NCBI GenBank assembly: GCA_012934845.2
Contig: WNNJ02002024.1
Coordinates: 55,704 to 119,703 of the forward strand
Source of the DNA: Pomphorhynchus laevis
Lineage: Eukaryota; Acanthocephala; Palaeacanthocephala; Echinorhynchida; Pomphorhynchidae
Direction: 5' to 3'
DNA length: 64,000 nt
The first letter of the stretch is position 1, and every line of letters begins with the position of its first letter. The translations under genes were made by a program, and so were the position numbers. Shown in pieces: positions 34,811 to 45,051 of this stretch. The notes below the pieces were generated by a model. It saw nothing but the letters and a program-made list of their open reading frames with translations, ran no database searches and was not told the DNA's origin.

Positions 34811-35300
34811 ATTAGTGTACAGTGATGCTGATAGGATTCAAACGACCACACGAGGAAAATACGAAACCGAGCAATAAAGTATTACGGCTCGTGTAAGCAA
34901 TGAATATTCACAATAGATAAAAGACAGTTTACGGTTTACTGTCCGGTGGATAATTCGTATAAGAACTAAAAATAAAAAATCGATGTGTGGTGGATTCGAT
35001 TGTGAATATTAGTTAGCGCCCACACCAAATATAGAACACATTAATTGTGTAATTTGGTATATAAGATAAATATAAACCAGCATTTCGGCGACTGTGAGTT
35101 CATCAGAAACAGTAAAAGGACCGAAACACGAAATGTAGGCGTGGGCTCACTGCTGATGAGGTCCACCCGCGCTCTTTGTAGTGTACAGTAATGCTGATAG
35201 GATTTAAACAACCACACTAGGATAATATCAAAGAATACAACTTGTGTAAGCAATATATATTCACAATAGTAAAAGACAGCTTACGGTTTACTGTTCAGTG
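34811..35300 (+). repeat. Family G hammerhead repeat, 1.3 units in tandem
   Basis: The word GTGTACAGTGATGCTGATAG at 34815-34834 returns in diverged form at 35181-35200, giving a tandem period of 366 bp. The unit contains, in order: exit block AACAACCACACGAGGA, GTGTAAGCAATGAATATTCAC, a GGTTTACTGTCC block, CGATGTGTGGTGGATTCGA, GCGCCCACACCAAATATAG, a palindromic ACCAAATATAG...TTTGGTATAT, then the ribozyme core. Partial tandem copies are what circular or multimeric RNA templates would leave. Confidence 0.82.
35118..35191 (+). ncRNA. Hammerhead-like ribozyme core, family G
   Basis: Strand 1 GGACC-GAAA-CAC (35118-35129); linker helix 5' side GGCGTGGG (35138-35145); strand 2 TCACTG-CTGATGAG-GTCC (35147-35164); linker helix 3' side CCCGCGCT (35166-35173); strand 3 GTGT-A-CAGTAA (35181-35191). 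Helix II GGACC/GGTCC is perfect, helix III ACAC/GTGT is perfect, and helix I is 4 bp here because of one change. All invariant core bases (CTGATGA, GAAA, TA) are present. Confidence 0.75.
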
Positions 35301-35539
35301 AACATTAGGGGTATAAAAGTTTTAAAAACAAAACGTCTAGTTTTCAAAATATGAAAAATATGTTACTGTTTGCATAAAACAAGCGTAAATTTCATTCTTC
35401 GAAAAAAAACCTTCTCCCGAAATTGAATTTAAAATTTTTATTTTGTAATTAAAAATATAAAATTTAAAAATTGTAAAATACAAAAAAAACAAGCGGTTTT
35501 CTTTCTATTCATTATCGTTTGACAATATAAATCTTAACT

Positions 35540-35809
35540 TCATGTTCTCTTCGTTTAACATCATGTTGCGAAAAATTTTTGCTTGATACACTGCTCTTTC
35601 GGCACATCTATTCGTTCGATATCCATGGAGGACTTATCTCTACTCCAATATTTTGTTAATGTAGACAAAGCTTTTGGATAATTTGCAAATGCGATCGATA
35701 ACTCCTCGAACGACGTCTCGTTGTATTTCTGATCACTGAACCAATAGGTACCCCACTTTCCACATATTATGTCACAGACACATTTCATTTCCAATCTTTA
35801 AGCGGGTAT

Positions 35810-35875
<66 letters not shown>

Positions 35876-36510
35876 TGCCAAAAGCGCAAAAGTTGCTCTA
35901 CTGTTCCAACGCGCAGAACTCAAATTTGGTAAAGCATGGAAATGTACTAGTGGGAAGCGACAATGGATTTGATAATAGCTATACACGTCAATCAGATGAT
36001 GCGAGAAACGCATGTCATCTCTCCAATCAGAAGGCGCTTCCAATTCGAATTCTCCCTGTTCAAAATCATGTTTTAGTTTGTCGTAGTCCTTAGTCAGTAG
36101 ACTAACAAATTCATAGGAAATTTCAAATTTCTGAAGACACTGTGTACTTTCCAAAATATTCGTCCATAATAATTCTTAATGCTCTGTCTAGAATATGGTG
36201 TTGACAACCTATGAACTGTGGAACCTCATTTGTTTCATTTCGCAATCTTGATTGCAATCTAGTGACTATACCATTTTTCCAACCGACGTTGACACTGGTT
36301 GTGTCCGACACGATCATCTTGATGGATTTCATGATTCCGTATTCTTTTAGCGATTCAACGATTCCTTTAACGATCGTTTCGGCTTTTCCATCGTTTAGAA
36401 ACAATACGTCGATTCTCACTTCACGATTATCATTAACCAATACTAATACTTGTATTTCTTTGTCACTATTTTTGAATCCCTCAAAATGTAAACAGTTATA
36501 GCTCACTTGC
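35540..36510 (-). mobile_element. DNA transposase relic (DDE type, family uncertain)
   Basis: Minus strand. 36123-36506 has YNCLHFEGFKNSDKEIQVL, IKMIVSDTTSVNVGWKNG and FIGCQHHILDRALRIIMDE. A conserved SDTT-x-N-x-G with a CQHHILD block is known from hAT-like or related transposases in many invertebrates. A second piece (35798-36154) has FSHHLIDVYSYY and ends in a TA microsatellite that has grown inside it. A third (35561-35794) has NETSFEELSIAFANYPKAL. Only the C-terminal two thirds are present and the frame is broken by the TA tract. No terminal inverted repeats found. Confidence 0.62.
35811..35876. repeat. (TA)n microsatellite
   Basis: About 66 bases of almost pure TA/AT dinucleotides, interrupted once near 35869. 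It lies inside the transposase relic and is responsible for the Tyr-Ile-rich end of the frame read across it. Confidence 0.97.
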
Positions 36511-36691
36511 GTTTATATCAACTTGCAAATATTAATAAATAATAATTAAAGTTAATAATTTATAATTCTAATAAAACAATATAATTGTCAAATATATTAT
36601 TTAATATATAATATATAATTGTCAAATATAATTGTCTTTATATAATTGTCAAAATATAATTATAACAATAAATAAGTATTGTTATTCATTA

Positions 36692-37540
36692 AAGTGATAA
36701 ATCCAAAATTATGTGGATCCTACCTCGACGCCTCGGCTTCGAACCTCCCTCCGTATCATTAAATTCTACAATTCTTCCTATCGTTGATAATCTCGTTTTC
36801 CTAGGCTTTCATTTCGACAACCGACTTTCACTTAAACCTTTCGTTAGAGATAAAGTACGCTCATCTACCTTGATACTCCGCAACCTCCGTCAAGTTCCTA
36901 GATTGATCGATTTCTCTTCTTGTATGACTATCATATCTTCTCTCCTTTTTTCTAGACTCGATTATTGTCTTAGTCTATTTTCCAACTCACCTAAATCCAC
37001 TCTTCTTCCTTTACAACGCATCATCAACGCTGCCGTCCGAGTTCTCCTCCGTCTTCGTCGTTTTGATCATACATCCCACCATCTTGTTTCTCTTGATTGG
37101 CCTGCCATTTATAGTCGTGTTCAAATTCGTCTTCTTATCGTTGCTTTCCGCTTTGTAACTTTGCATACCCCTTCATTTCTCAACCTTCCTTTTCTTGATA
37201 ATTCTCGTCCTGTTTACTGTTCCTTGCGTTCCTATAATTCCCTTCTTTTACATGTCCCAAACTACTCTACCTCCTTTGGACTCCGCTCCTTCCTGGTGGC
37301 TGCTCCTCTATCGTGGAATCATCTGCCCATTCATATACGCCAATCAACTTCCCTGCAGTGCTTCAAACGACAAATCCGATCCCATTTTAACAATTTATCT
37401 GCTTGACTTTTTCATTTTTGTTTGTGGACTTGTAAGCGTACAGCTTACAACTCCACAAACAGCTTACGTATTTTTAATGTGGCAAACAGCTTACGCATTT
37501 GCCACATTAAATAAATTTGTATTATTATCATTATTATATG
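36692..37540 (+). mobile_element. L2-like LINE family B, 3' half, open frame
   Basis: 5'-truncated just after the catalytic RT motif. It starts at SDKSKIMWILPRRLG (36693 on) and stays open to 37406: FLGFHFDNRLSLKPFV, FSRLDYCLSLFSNSPKSTL, RIINAAVRVLLRLRRFDHT, GLRSFLVAAPLSWNHLP, and a stop. The 3' tail has a small tandem of the ACAGCTTACG word (37440-37500) before the CACATTAAATAAATTTG end, so the terminal hairpin is partly duplicated. Close to the 48-kb copy, so young. Confidence 0.9.
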
Positions 37541-38363
37541 GAATGCTCTTCGTCGGGTTGTTTGTTGCGCTCATTTGTAAAAGTTCCTCGAAGTGTTCCG
37601 CGAGATTTCTTTAAGCGTGATTTTCTTTGTGGGCTGTGTTCTGCCAAACGTGTGGCTGAGCTAACCCATTATGTCGATAGAACTCAGCTTGCATTGGAGA
37701 GCTTATGAAATGAAAGAATTGAGAACATCATTCAACTTGTTATCGGCGAATATAAGTAGCGAATCTAATGCGAAGAGTTCATGTAATTTCACTACGTCTC
37801 CTTCCTTTGCTAACATTTTAAAGCGCGCTGTTGCGCGATCGGTTCTTGCTAAATCCCAGATTAATAAAGACGCTTCTCCGTTGAAAATTTTGCAAGAAGC
37901 GGAGAGAGACTCTAGACGCCCTGCTAATGTTATTATTCGCGGTTTACCAGTATCAGAAACGGAAGAGAATGAAATACGGAAAATGATTTCTTTAATCGGT
38001 GTAGAGGTTGGAGATGTCCCATTGCGTATGCGTAGGTTTAAAGCTCTTAAGAATGACTGTACTCCATGGCTCCTTCTTACTACTAACGAGTTTATTTCAG
38101 CTTCGATCCTCAGAAACAGTAAGCTCCTAAAAAAGAGTGATGATTACAAGCAGGTGTTTGTACAGGCTGATCTCTCGCCTGCCGAACAATGTGCCCGCAA
38201 AGCACTTGTTGCCCAACTTAAGGATACAAGAACTAAACATCCGTCTGAGCATTATGTTATTAGAAACAATCGTATCGTTCGGCTGGGAAAAATGAGTCCT
38301 CTGATTGATAATACTTCTTATAGTGAGGTAGGAATAGTGTCGGTAGCAGACACTTCAATATGA
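37541..38363 (+). pseudogene. ORF1 of LINE E, frameshifted once
   Basis: The first part (37547-37700) has CSSSGCLLRSFVKVP then FLCGLCSAKRVAEL, the same split Cys finger as in family C and A ORF1 proteins. After the frame change, 37671-38363 has PANVIIRGLPVSETEENEIR, VPLRMRRFKALKND, ILRNSKLLKKSDDYKQVFVQ, DLSPAEQCARKALV and HYVIRNNRIVRLG. This is the RNA-binding C-terminal block of LINE ORF1 proteins. The true start lies upstream of the truncation. Confidence 0.78.
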
Positions 38364-38379
38364 CTAAAACCAAATTCTC

Positions 38380-41179
38380 CATTTGTAGAGTCTGAATCCG
38401 ATTTTATTGACCTACGTCGTTTTCTGCTGTTTAATGTAGAAGGTATAGAAACACTTTTAAAAGAAGGATTTAGTGATTACCTTTTATCTTTTGACATCAT
38501 AGTACTTTTGGAAACTTTCGCTACCTCTCCTATTACATTAAACTCATTTTATACTTTTGAAATTTTAGCTACTCTAGGCGATCGCGGTCGACCGCGTGGA
38601 GGTTTATTTTTAACCGTTAATAGAATGTTGAGAGATTGGTCTTTTAAGACTACGGAAAACGCGATTTATCTTAATTCGTCAAATTTGGTAATAATTGCTT
38701 GTTATTTCAGTCCTTCCTTGAATGCATGTGATATTATCGGTGAGTTGTCTGAACTTCTTGTAGATGTTTCATATCATAAACCTATCGTTATTGCTGGTGA
38801 CTTTAACGCCAATCTTAGTCGCTCCGCTCAAAAACTTGATTTATTGAAACAGTTCTTTGTGTATCACGATTTAACCCTTTTTGCTCCCATTGAAGTCTGG
38901 ACATCTTAATTTGGACAATCTAGAAGTTGTCTTGATTTAATCTTTGCAAGTTTTGGGATACAGAACGTGCGTCTAGATTTTGATTCTACTTGGGCGCTAC
39001 GTCGCAAACATAAGCCAGTAATATGTATTCTAGAGGGCTTTGTGACAAACCGTAGTACTTACCAATCTGTTCAAGCCGTCAGTAGGAAAATCTCATTTGA
39101 AGCTCTTGACCTCTATAATTTGGAGAATTCTAAGCATCTTTTGAGTAAGGGACACATTTCTCACAGTTACTCTTTACTTTGCAACACACTTTTATCTTCA
39201 TGTGAGATTAAAAATCCCGTTTCTCGTAGTTCGTTTAGAATGCCGGATAATTTGAGACGATTGCAGAAACTTCTACTTTCTTTCTACAAGTCAAATGAAT
39301 TTGCACTCTCCAACTCAGATTTCGTATACTTACGTAGGCTTTATTTGAATGGTGTGAAAAGGTTTAAGTTGGAGAACTTATTAGCAAAAGAGCGAAGACT
39401 GCTTTCCAGAGCAGAGAATGCTCCGTGGCTTTTACACTCTAGATCTTGTAAACTTGCTTCTCGGATTCCTTTGGAACAGTGGCGTCAACATTTTGTGAAT
39501 ATTCTAGCTTCAACTAATCTTTCGTCTTTTAATTCTAAGGATTGTGTTCTTTATTGCCATCTAATTGACCAAAATCATCTTAATCTTAGTTTTGACTTAG
39601 ACGAAATTGAGTTATGTCTATTCAAGATGTCCTCCTGTAAAGCAGCGGGAATAGACCAATTGTGTGTGGAACACATGAGACAGACCTTCGGCTTAGTTTC
39701 GGACTATTGGCTATTTTTCTTCAATGCTATACTTAGAGGCCACCCTATCCCACTTGGTTGGCGTGATGGCATAATCAAAGTAATCTACAAGGGTTCAGGG
39801 GACCCTTCGTGTAAAGACTCGTACAGGGGAATAGCGCTACTTAATCATGCATATAAAGTTTTATCGAATTTAATGGCGTTGCGTTTGCTTCGGTTTCGCA
39901 GTGATTTGTTACCATCTGAACAACATGGGTTCCGTAGAGGTTATTCGACACTGAGTGCTCTTCAAATTCTAAGGTCAAAGGTTCTGGATACTATACGTCA
40001 GCACTCCTCCTTGTACGCTGTGTTTATCGATTTTGCTAAGGCCTTTGATTCTATAGATAGAGCGTTGCTTTTGTCAAAGCTTCATAAAGAAGTGAATGTT
40101 CATGGTGATTTTCTATTACTTCTCGAAAGGATCCTAGCGCCTAGTTCATTACGAATTTTTGACGGCGTGAATTACTCCGAAGTATTTACCACCAGTCGTG
40201 GAGTACAACAGGGAGATCCGCTTAGCCCGTTATTATTCTCTTTTTTTTGTTGGACCTTCCAAATTTTATTCGTTCATCAGTATCAGATGTTACAACTATA
40301 TTGTATGCGGATGATTTAGCCTTGATAACATTAAATAAGGATAACGCTCAATTGGCGATTTCAGCTCTGTTAAATTATTGCGAAACTAATGGACTCATTA
40401 TTAATACAGAAAAATCCAAAATTATTAAATTCAGAAAAGGTGGACCTTGTCGTCGTGATGACGTGCTGTATATCAAGGACAATATTTTAGAGTTCGTGCC
40501 AACATATAAGTATCTTGGATTTTTGCTTAGCTCGCGATGGTCATTCAAAGCGCATCTATTGAAACAATCTGCAAAAGTATTGAAATCTACGAATGCTGCT
40601 TCTAAACTTGGATTACTTTCGTTTGAGGGTGCGGTTAGTTACTTTAACATAATGCTGCTACCTATTTTGAGTTATGGAATTAAATGTTTCTGGACCGATT
40701 TGTTACCAACGGATTTTCAGATAATTGACAAATGTTTCTGGCGATTCCTAAAGCGAGTGGTAGGGGTCTCGCCCAAAGCTTCCTCTACGGCTGTGGCCGT
40801 CCTTAGTAGATCAACACCCTTGTCAGTAAAAATATTAAATGATTTACATCTTGACTCGACAGATGCTTATTTAGAAAACCGATATCTCTTTGATTCCAAA
40901 GTCAGTAGATTAGATCCTGATATATTATGTTCCCCTGTTTACACACAATCAACTTGGAGGAACCCAAACTATCACAAACGTCCGCTTATCTGGCGTCTAT
41001 CATTAGATGGCTATCATTCAAAATTTTGCATTATTCGGCTTCCTTTCCACTCTCGCACTTCCAGCTGTTATTGTCGATTTTGCTCATTATCTTGCTCTTC
41101 TCTGCTACATGTTTTTAAGTGTCCATACTTATCCTCTTTGCCATTAAAACTTATTGACAAGGGTCAGTTGTACTTGTGA
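38380..41179 (+). pseudogene. ORF2 of LINE E (endonuclease and RT), two breaks
   Basis: Endonuclease: FDIIVLLETFATSP, GRPRGGLFLTV, NSSNLVIIACYFSPS, IVIAGDFNANLSR and, past the TAA at 38907, FGQSRSCLDLIFAS. RT: SCKAAGIDQLCVEHM, DSYRGIALLNHAYKVLSNLM, SEQHGFRRGYSTLSALQIL, YAVFIDFAKAFDSIDRALL and SRGVQQGDPLSPLLFS. After the T8 frameshift come TTILYADDLALITLNKDN, NTEKSKIIKF and YKYLGFLLSS. The C-terminal end has a Cys-His finger, CYCRFCSLSCSSLLHVFKCPY. The same C-terminal finger appears at 61340-61800. With only two breaks this copy is fairly young. Confidence 0.85.
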
Positions 41180-41351
41180 TTAGCTTATGCATTTCATTGT
41201 ACTAACATTACAGTTTTTATACGCAATGTGGCTACCTCACTTTATTTATTTTGTTTGATTATGTTGATTACTATGCTACTGTTTCTGTTACTACGCTACT
41301 GTTTCTGTTTAAAAAATGTAAGCATAAGCTTTTCAATGTTTTTTACGTAGC

Positions 41352-42335
41352 TTCGTCCAGAACTACTCTGAAAGAGTAGTATTCAATTCGGTCCGATCAT
41401 TCGTTAATCAACTAAAAGTCTCATTTTCGTCACATGAACTAATGGATGCTTATGAGTCATTTTTCAATAATAATCTGTCCCATCTGGGATCTCTAACGCT
41501 AAAGCCCCTACAGGCAACTGTTAAGATTTCTAATTACCCTCCTTATTTGGAGGAGGAAGATCTGGTTCTCTTACGGGACACGTTCAAGTTGAGTTCTGTC
41601 CGCGGATTGAAATCTAAAACAGGGGAATCCTTACCTGTTGCGTTCTGCGGTACGGACTTAAACAACGCTGATATTTTGTCACGGAATGCAGTCAACCCCT
41701 TTATGGGGTATAATCTCAGATTCAATTTGGTTAATCAAGATTGCTTCACATTTCCTCATTGTAACTCCTGCCACTGCTGGGGGCACTGGGCCTCCTCCTG
41801 TACGCGGGAGAAATCGTGCGGAGTATGCGGCAAATCTTCCTGTATCGCTTTGTCAAAGGGGGAGAGGTGCGTAGCTCCCCCAGTCTGTACTAATTGTGGT
41901 GGGGACCACCCCGCGTGGTCACGTCGTTGTCGTATTTTCAAAGAATATAAAATGAAATATGCAGTCTCGGCTCCCCCAACTGGAAGAAGTTTTGCTGCTG
42001 TTGCCGCGCAGCCATCGGAAAGAATGTCCAACATGGATATTTTGCACTTGCTGGACAACAACAGGAAGAATACATTCTCTCAAATACAGCAGTGGCTAGC
42101 ACCCCTCCTTGGGGCGTTCCTAAGTTCTCCCTCAGTTCCGTTGCAATCGGAGAAAGATTGTCCGAAATCAAAGAAAAGGGGTGGATCAGCAAGATCGGTT
42201 CCACCCCTCAAGGTTGGCAAGCTGATAAAAGAGAAAGGCGCCTCAAAGGGAAATGAAGATACTGCCCTGGGGGTTACGATTCTGGATGGGGCTAGTGGCG
42301 GGAGGGGCGACCTTCCCGCACCTAGCTCTGTCTAG
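41352..42335 (+). CDS. ORF1 (Gag-like) of Jockey-like LINE F, 5'-truncated
   Basis: The frame enters at about 41352 (FVQNYSERVVFNSVRSF), matching FVSNYSNRVLNSARI of the longer F' ORF1, so the ATG at 41442 is internal and the true start is lost. A conserved ATVKISNYPPYLEEEDLVLL block follows. Three Cys-His knuckles come next: CNSCHCWGHWASSC, CGVCGKSSC and CTNCGGDHPAWSRRC. After them FKEYKMKYA and a basic Ser/Lys-rich tail end the protein. Proteins like this bind the element's RNA and form cytoplasmic or nuclear particles in the Jockey/I/R1 group. The frame is intact from the truncation to its stop. Confidence 0.85.
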   Translation, partial: FVQNYSERVVFNSVRSFVNQLKVSFSSHELMDAYESFFNNNLSHLGSLTLKPLQATVKISNYPPYLEEEDLVLLRDTFKLSSVRGLKSKTGESLPVAFCGTDLNNADILSRNAVNPFMGYNLRFNLVNQDCFTFPHCNSCHCWGHWASSCTREKSCGVCGKSSCIALSKGERCVAPPVCTNCGGDHPAWSRRCRIFKEYKMKYAVSAPPTGRSFAAVAAQPSERMSNMDILHLLDNNRKNTFSQIQQWLAPLLGAFLSSPSVPLQSEKDCPKSKKRGGSARSVPPLKVGKLIKEKGASKGNEDTALGVTILDGASGGRGDLPAPSSV

Positions 42336-42367
42336 GTTGACTTCCCCCGTCCAACTTGTCTAACACA

Positions 42368-44827
42368 ATGGTGAGTAAGCCTGAGCCTTTTTCACTGAAT
42401 ATTCTTCAGTGGAATTCGGGAGGTGCTTCTGCCCTTAGACTTTTATCTGGTAGAGATGCAGATGTTATAGTCCTTCAGGAGACGCGGTCTATCCGTATCC
42501 CCCAGGACATTACTCGATTTATCCCTCAGCATATATACACCCACTTCACTCCGTATATAACGCCTCCTCACTCCTCTTCATCTCAAGGTCTTTTAACCTT
42601 AGTTAAATGCTCCTTAAGATCTTCCCTCCTTCTTAACTATTCTTGTCCTGCCCTATCTTGTCTAGCTATATCACTTCGTAAGAACGGTAAATGTATCAGC
42701 ATAGCCAATATTTATATACGGCCAGGAGAAATTCACAAGAACCGTGACCTCCTGGATCGTTTATTGGGTAGCGGCTATGACATGTTACTTGGTGATTTCA
42801 ACGACAGAACTGGTCGTTGGATTAATGCAGCAAACCACAGAGCCAGGAACGAATATCTTATTCACAAACCACCATCCCCCACCTTTCATTGCTCAACAAC
42901 TAATTCACTCCTCGACATATTACTGCTTCATAAGAAGTGGTTGTTAAAACCCTTCTGTACTGAGCAGTCGCGCCAACAACAGACCACCTCTCATGACCTA
43001 ATTCGTTGGCGGTTAGAGGAAGATACGTTGCTGAGGAGAAGGTTCCACTTTGATCCCGTCAGGGTGGCCTTCTTTCAGGCAGCTATCCAACTATTCCCCC
43101 GAATTGGGAATGAGAGTTTGACCAAATTTAATACTTACCTCTCTTCGCAAGCTACCGCGATACTATCGACTACCTATAAAGGTCGCATATACAATCCCAC
43201 TCCAACAAAACTCAAGGTCCTAGCTAAAATGCTACATCTTCCTACTCTCTCTGTTTCCGCCAGACAAGCCCTCTCGAATGAATACTGGAGCACTAGATAT
43301 AGGTTCCAGTTGAGTAGGGATAAGGCAAGCATTTCTCGCCTTAGCCCTTCTCAGTCTTCCTTCTGGAAGATACTCAAGAAGGAGAAGTTTGTCTGTTGGA
43401 AGGATAGAGCATTAGGTTGGATTGGTAGAATAGGCCTTGATAAAGTTTTGGAGGAGGCACTATCCCTTCACAATTATGGAGCCACTCATTTACCCCAACC
43501 AATCCCGCCTTGGTGTGACTTCAGGAGTAGGGACTTATCTGTTACAGATATCCTTAACTCATGGGGGCCACTCCCGGGCACCTCCAGAACCCATGCGCCA
43601 CTCTCCACTCGTGTCTGTCAGCTTTTGACAGACAGTCAAAGAAAGGAAGTCGCCATAACAATGCTATTAGCCTCCCCTTCCGACATTGCTAACATAAATA
43701 TTAGCCGTCGAGTATTTTTACCTAAAAAGAAGTCGATTACATGTCCCAAAGATCTGCGGCCTATTTCAATTCAAAACTCCCTCATCTCCATTTACGAAAA
43801 AGCGCTTGCGCGTAAAATCCGCGACCATCTAAATAGGCGAAATTTAATCCCACCAGGTTTTCATGGGTACGTAAAAGATCGCTCGGTCCATTCAGCAATA
43901 GGTGAAGTGCAACAGTTTTGTCAGGATAACAGTCATCAGCTTGCTGTGGCTGTCTTTCTTGATTTTTCGGCTGCATTTGACCGCATTTCCATTCCTTTTG
44001 TTATCACTTCTCTCAGGTCCCTCGGGTTGCCTGCGAGAATTGTTAACAGGGTGGAAATATTGCTGTACTCCAAGCGATTCTTCTATGAAGACGACCCTGA
44101 TGCACGTCAGTTCTATCCTATTACGGGTGTGCCTCAAGGCTCCCCACTTTCTCCAATCTTGTATCTTGCTGCCTCCATTGAACTATACAAAAAATTCAAA
44201 CGCGATCAACATATTGTGGTATATGCTGATGATACCACAGCCCTGTTCTCTGGACGCAGGTGCAAAGATGTAGTCTCTGACATCAGCCATTTCTTTACAA
44301 GATTAAAAGATCAGCTGCCCATTTCCAATCTTGTTTTAAACTCCTCCAAATCGCAGGTGGTTGTCTTTAATGGCGCCCCTGTGACAAAGAAAAAACTCAA
44401 GAGATTAGCACTCTCAGCTCTATCTTCCATCCTGACTAATCAACCACTCCCTACCTTCACAAATCGAGTAAAATACCTGGGATTCACCATTACGGTGAGC
44501 TGGTCAGCGAAAGCTGACCTGGATAGACTAAAACGTATCCTGAAGAGAGCTAGATAGGCCCTGAAACGGGCCCAACATCTGTCATTGAAAGAGAAATCCC
44601 AAGTGCGCCTCTGGGGTACTTGGGCTATCTCGGGATTAGTTTTCTTTTCAAGAGGACGTCCCCCAGAACAAAGACTAAGGTTTCTCAAGCTCCTCGTCTC
44701 GCGTTTACCCAGCATAGTCCGCACCGACTGGACTCTTCGGGGGGTGAAAGACCCCGGGTGGTTCAGTCGCAAGGCGGCGTGTTGGATTGGTTGGGGGGAT
44801 CAGATCCCCATGGATTTGAGGCTATAA
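42368..44827 (+). pseudogene. ORF2 of Jockey-like LINE F, one in-frame TAG
   Basis: Starts at the ATG of MVSKPEPFSL. Endonuclease: LNILQWNSGGASALRLL, VIVLQETRSIRIP, ISIANIYIRPGE, DMLLGDFNDRTGRW and TTNSLLDILLLHK. RT (from about residue 440): KDLRPISIQNSLISIYEKAL, PPGFHGYVKDRSVHSAIGE, AVFLDFSAAFDRISI, GVPQGSPLSPILYLAAS, IVVYADDTTALFSG, NSSKSQVVVFNG and VKYLGFTITV. A TAG at 44555 stops the frame after LKRILKRAR, but the same frame runs on for 89 codons (ALKRAQHLSLKEKSQ ... WGDQIPMDL) to 44827, exactly the usual C-terminal part. So this copy carries a single stop, about 820 residues in all. The stop could be a late mutation. Confidence 0.9.
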
Positions 44828-44974
44828 TTCTGAAGAAAACGGGCTTGCATTTGAAGAGTGTCAATTATCTATGAAGAAGATTTAGACTGTAACTGTATCA
44901 TTGTATTTATTCTATTTATTTATCCTGCATGTTATTTATTATTAATAAAATCTATTATTATTGTTTCTGTTTAA

Positions 44975-45035
44975 GGGCTTTTGTGTTACCCGAAGCCGAC
45001 AGGCGTTAACGGGAAAATAAAAACGCTGCATTATT
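44975..45035 (+). mobile_element. 3' end of LINE E beyond the F insertion
   Basis: Follows the second copy of the 13-bp target word. It contains TTACCCGAAGCCGACAGG and GTTAACGGG, which can form a hairpin, then AATAAAAACGCTGCATTATTATT as tail. No other copy of E's 3' end is in the window to compare, so the assignment rests on the target duplication. Confidence 0.65.
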
Positions 45036-45051
45036 ATTAAAGTGAATTATC

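Larger units (their letters stand above)
37541..41312 (+). mobile_element. LINE family E, ORF1 and ORF2, 5'-truncated
   Basis: It starts inside the ORF1 finger region right after the L2-B tail, and ends at 41312 where element F is inserted. Its last part resumes at 44975-45035. ORF1 lies at 37541-38363 and ORF2 at about 38380-41179. The 3' UTR has CTACTGTTTCTGTT repeated twice. The APE endonuclease and RT layout is that of I/Jockey/R1-like LINEs, but I cannot fix the clade. Breaks visible: a frameshift near 37705 in ORF1, an in-frame TAA at 38907, and a frameshift at a run of eight T at about 40239. Confidence 0.85.
41313..44961 (+). mobile_element. Jockey-like LINE F, 5'-truncated, flanked by 13-bp target duplication
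   Basis: Inserted in the 3' UTR of LINE E. The word TGTTTCTGTTTAA is found at 41300-41312 and again at 44962-44974, and E sequence resumes after it. The element has a truncated ORF1 (to 42335), a 32-bp gap, ORF2 from an ATG at 42368, and an AATAAAATCTATTATTATTG 3' end. Both ORFs are long and uninterrupted apart from one TAG at 44555. It is the youngest-looking protein-coding element in the window. Jockey-group elements use APE endonuclease and usually end in a simple tail, as here. Confidence 0.9.

Noticed and set aside
35118-35164. Standard type II hammerhead with a tiny helix III (ACA/TGT around CGAAA) and cleavage at the TGTA near 35134-35137
   Set aside because: The base before CTGATGA (G) would face G or A at the first position of helix I in all families, and helix I would need two unpaired bases at the core. 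Using the downstream GTGTA and CAGTGA instead gives perfect helices next to the core in G and K.
35138-35191. HDV-like nested pseudoknot (P1 = GGCGTGGG/CCCGCGCT, P2 = TCACTG/CAGT-)
   Set aside because: The pairings exist, but family K does not start P1 with G, no catalytic CNRA joining segment is seen, and the hammerhead words GAAA and CTGAYGA explain more of the conservation.
34811-35300. Penelope-like element terminal repeat (pLTR), since those carry hammerheads
   Set aside because: No Penelope-type RT or GIY-YIG nuclease was seen anywhere in the window, and the strand order differs from the published Penelope hammerheads. The link stays possible through mobilisation in trans.
35798-36154. 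118-aa protein with a long Tyr-Ile tail
   Set aside because: The tail is the translation of the TA microsatellite. Only its first part is a transposase relic.
41543-42204. Minus-strand frames across F ORF1
   Set aside because: They lie opposite an intact, recognisable ORF1 and show no known motif.
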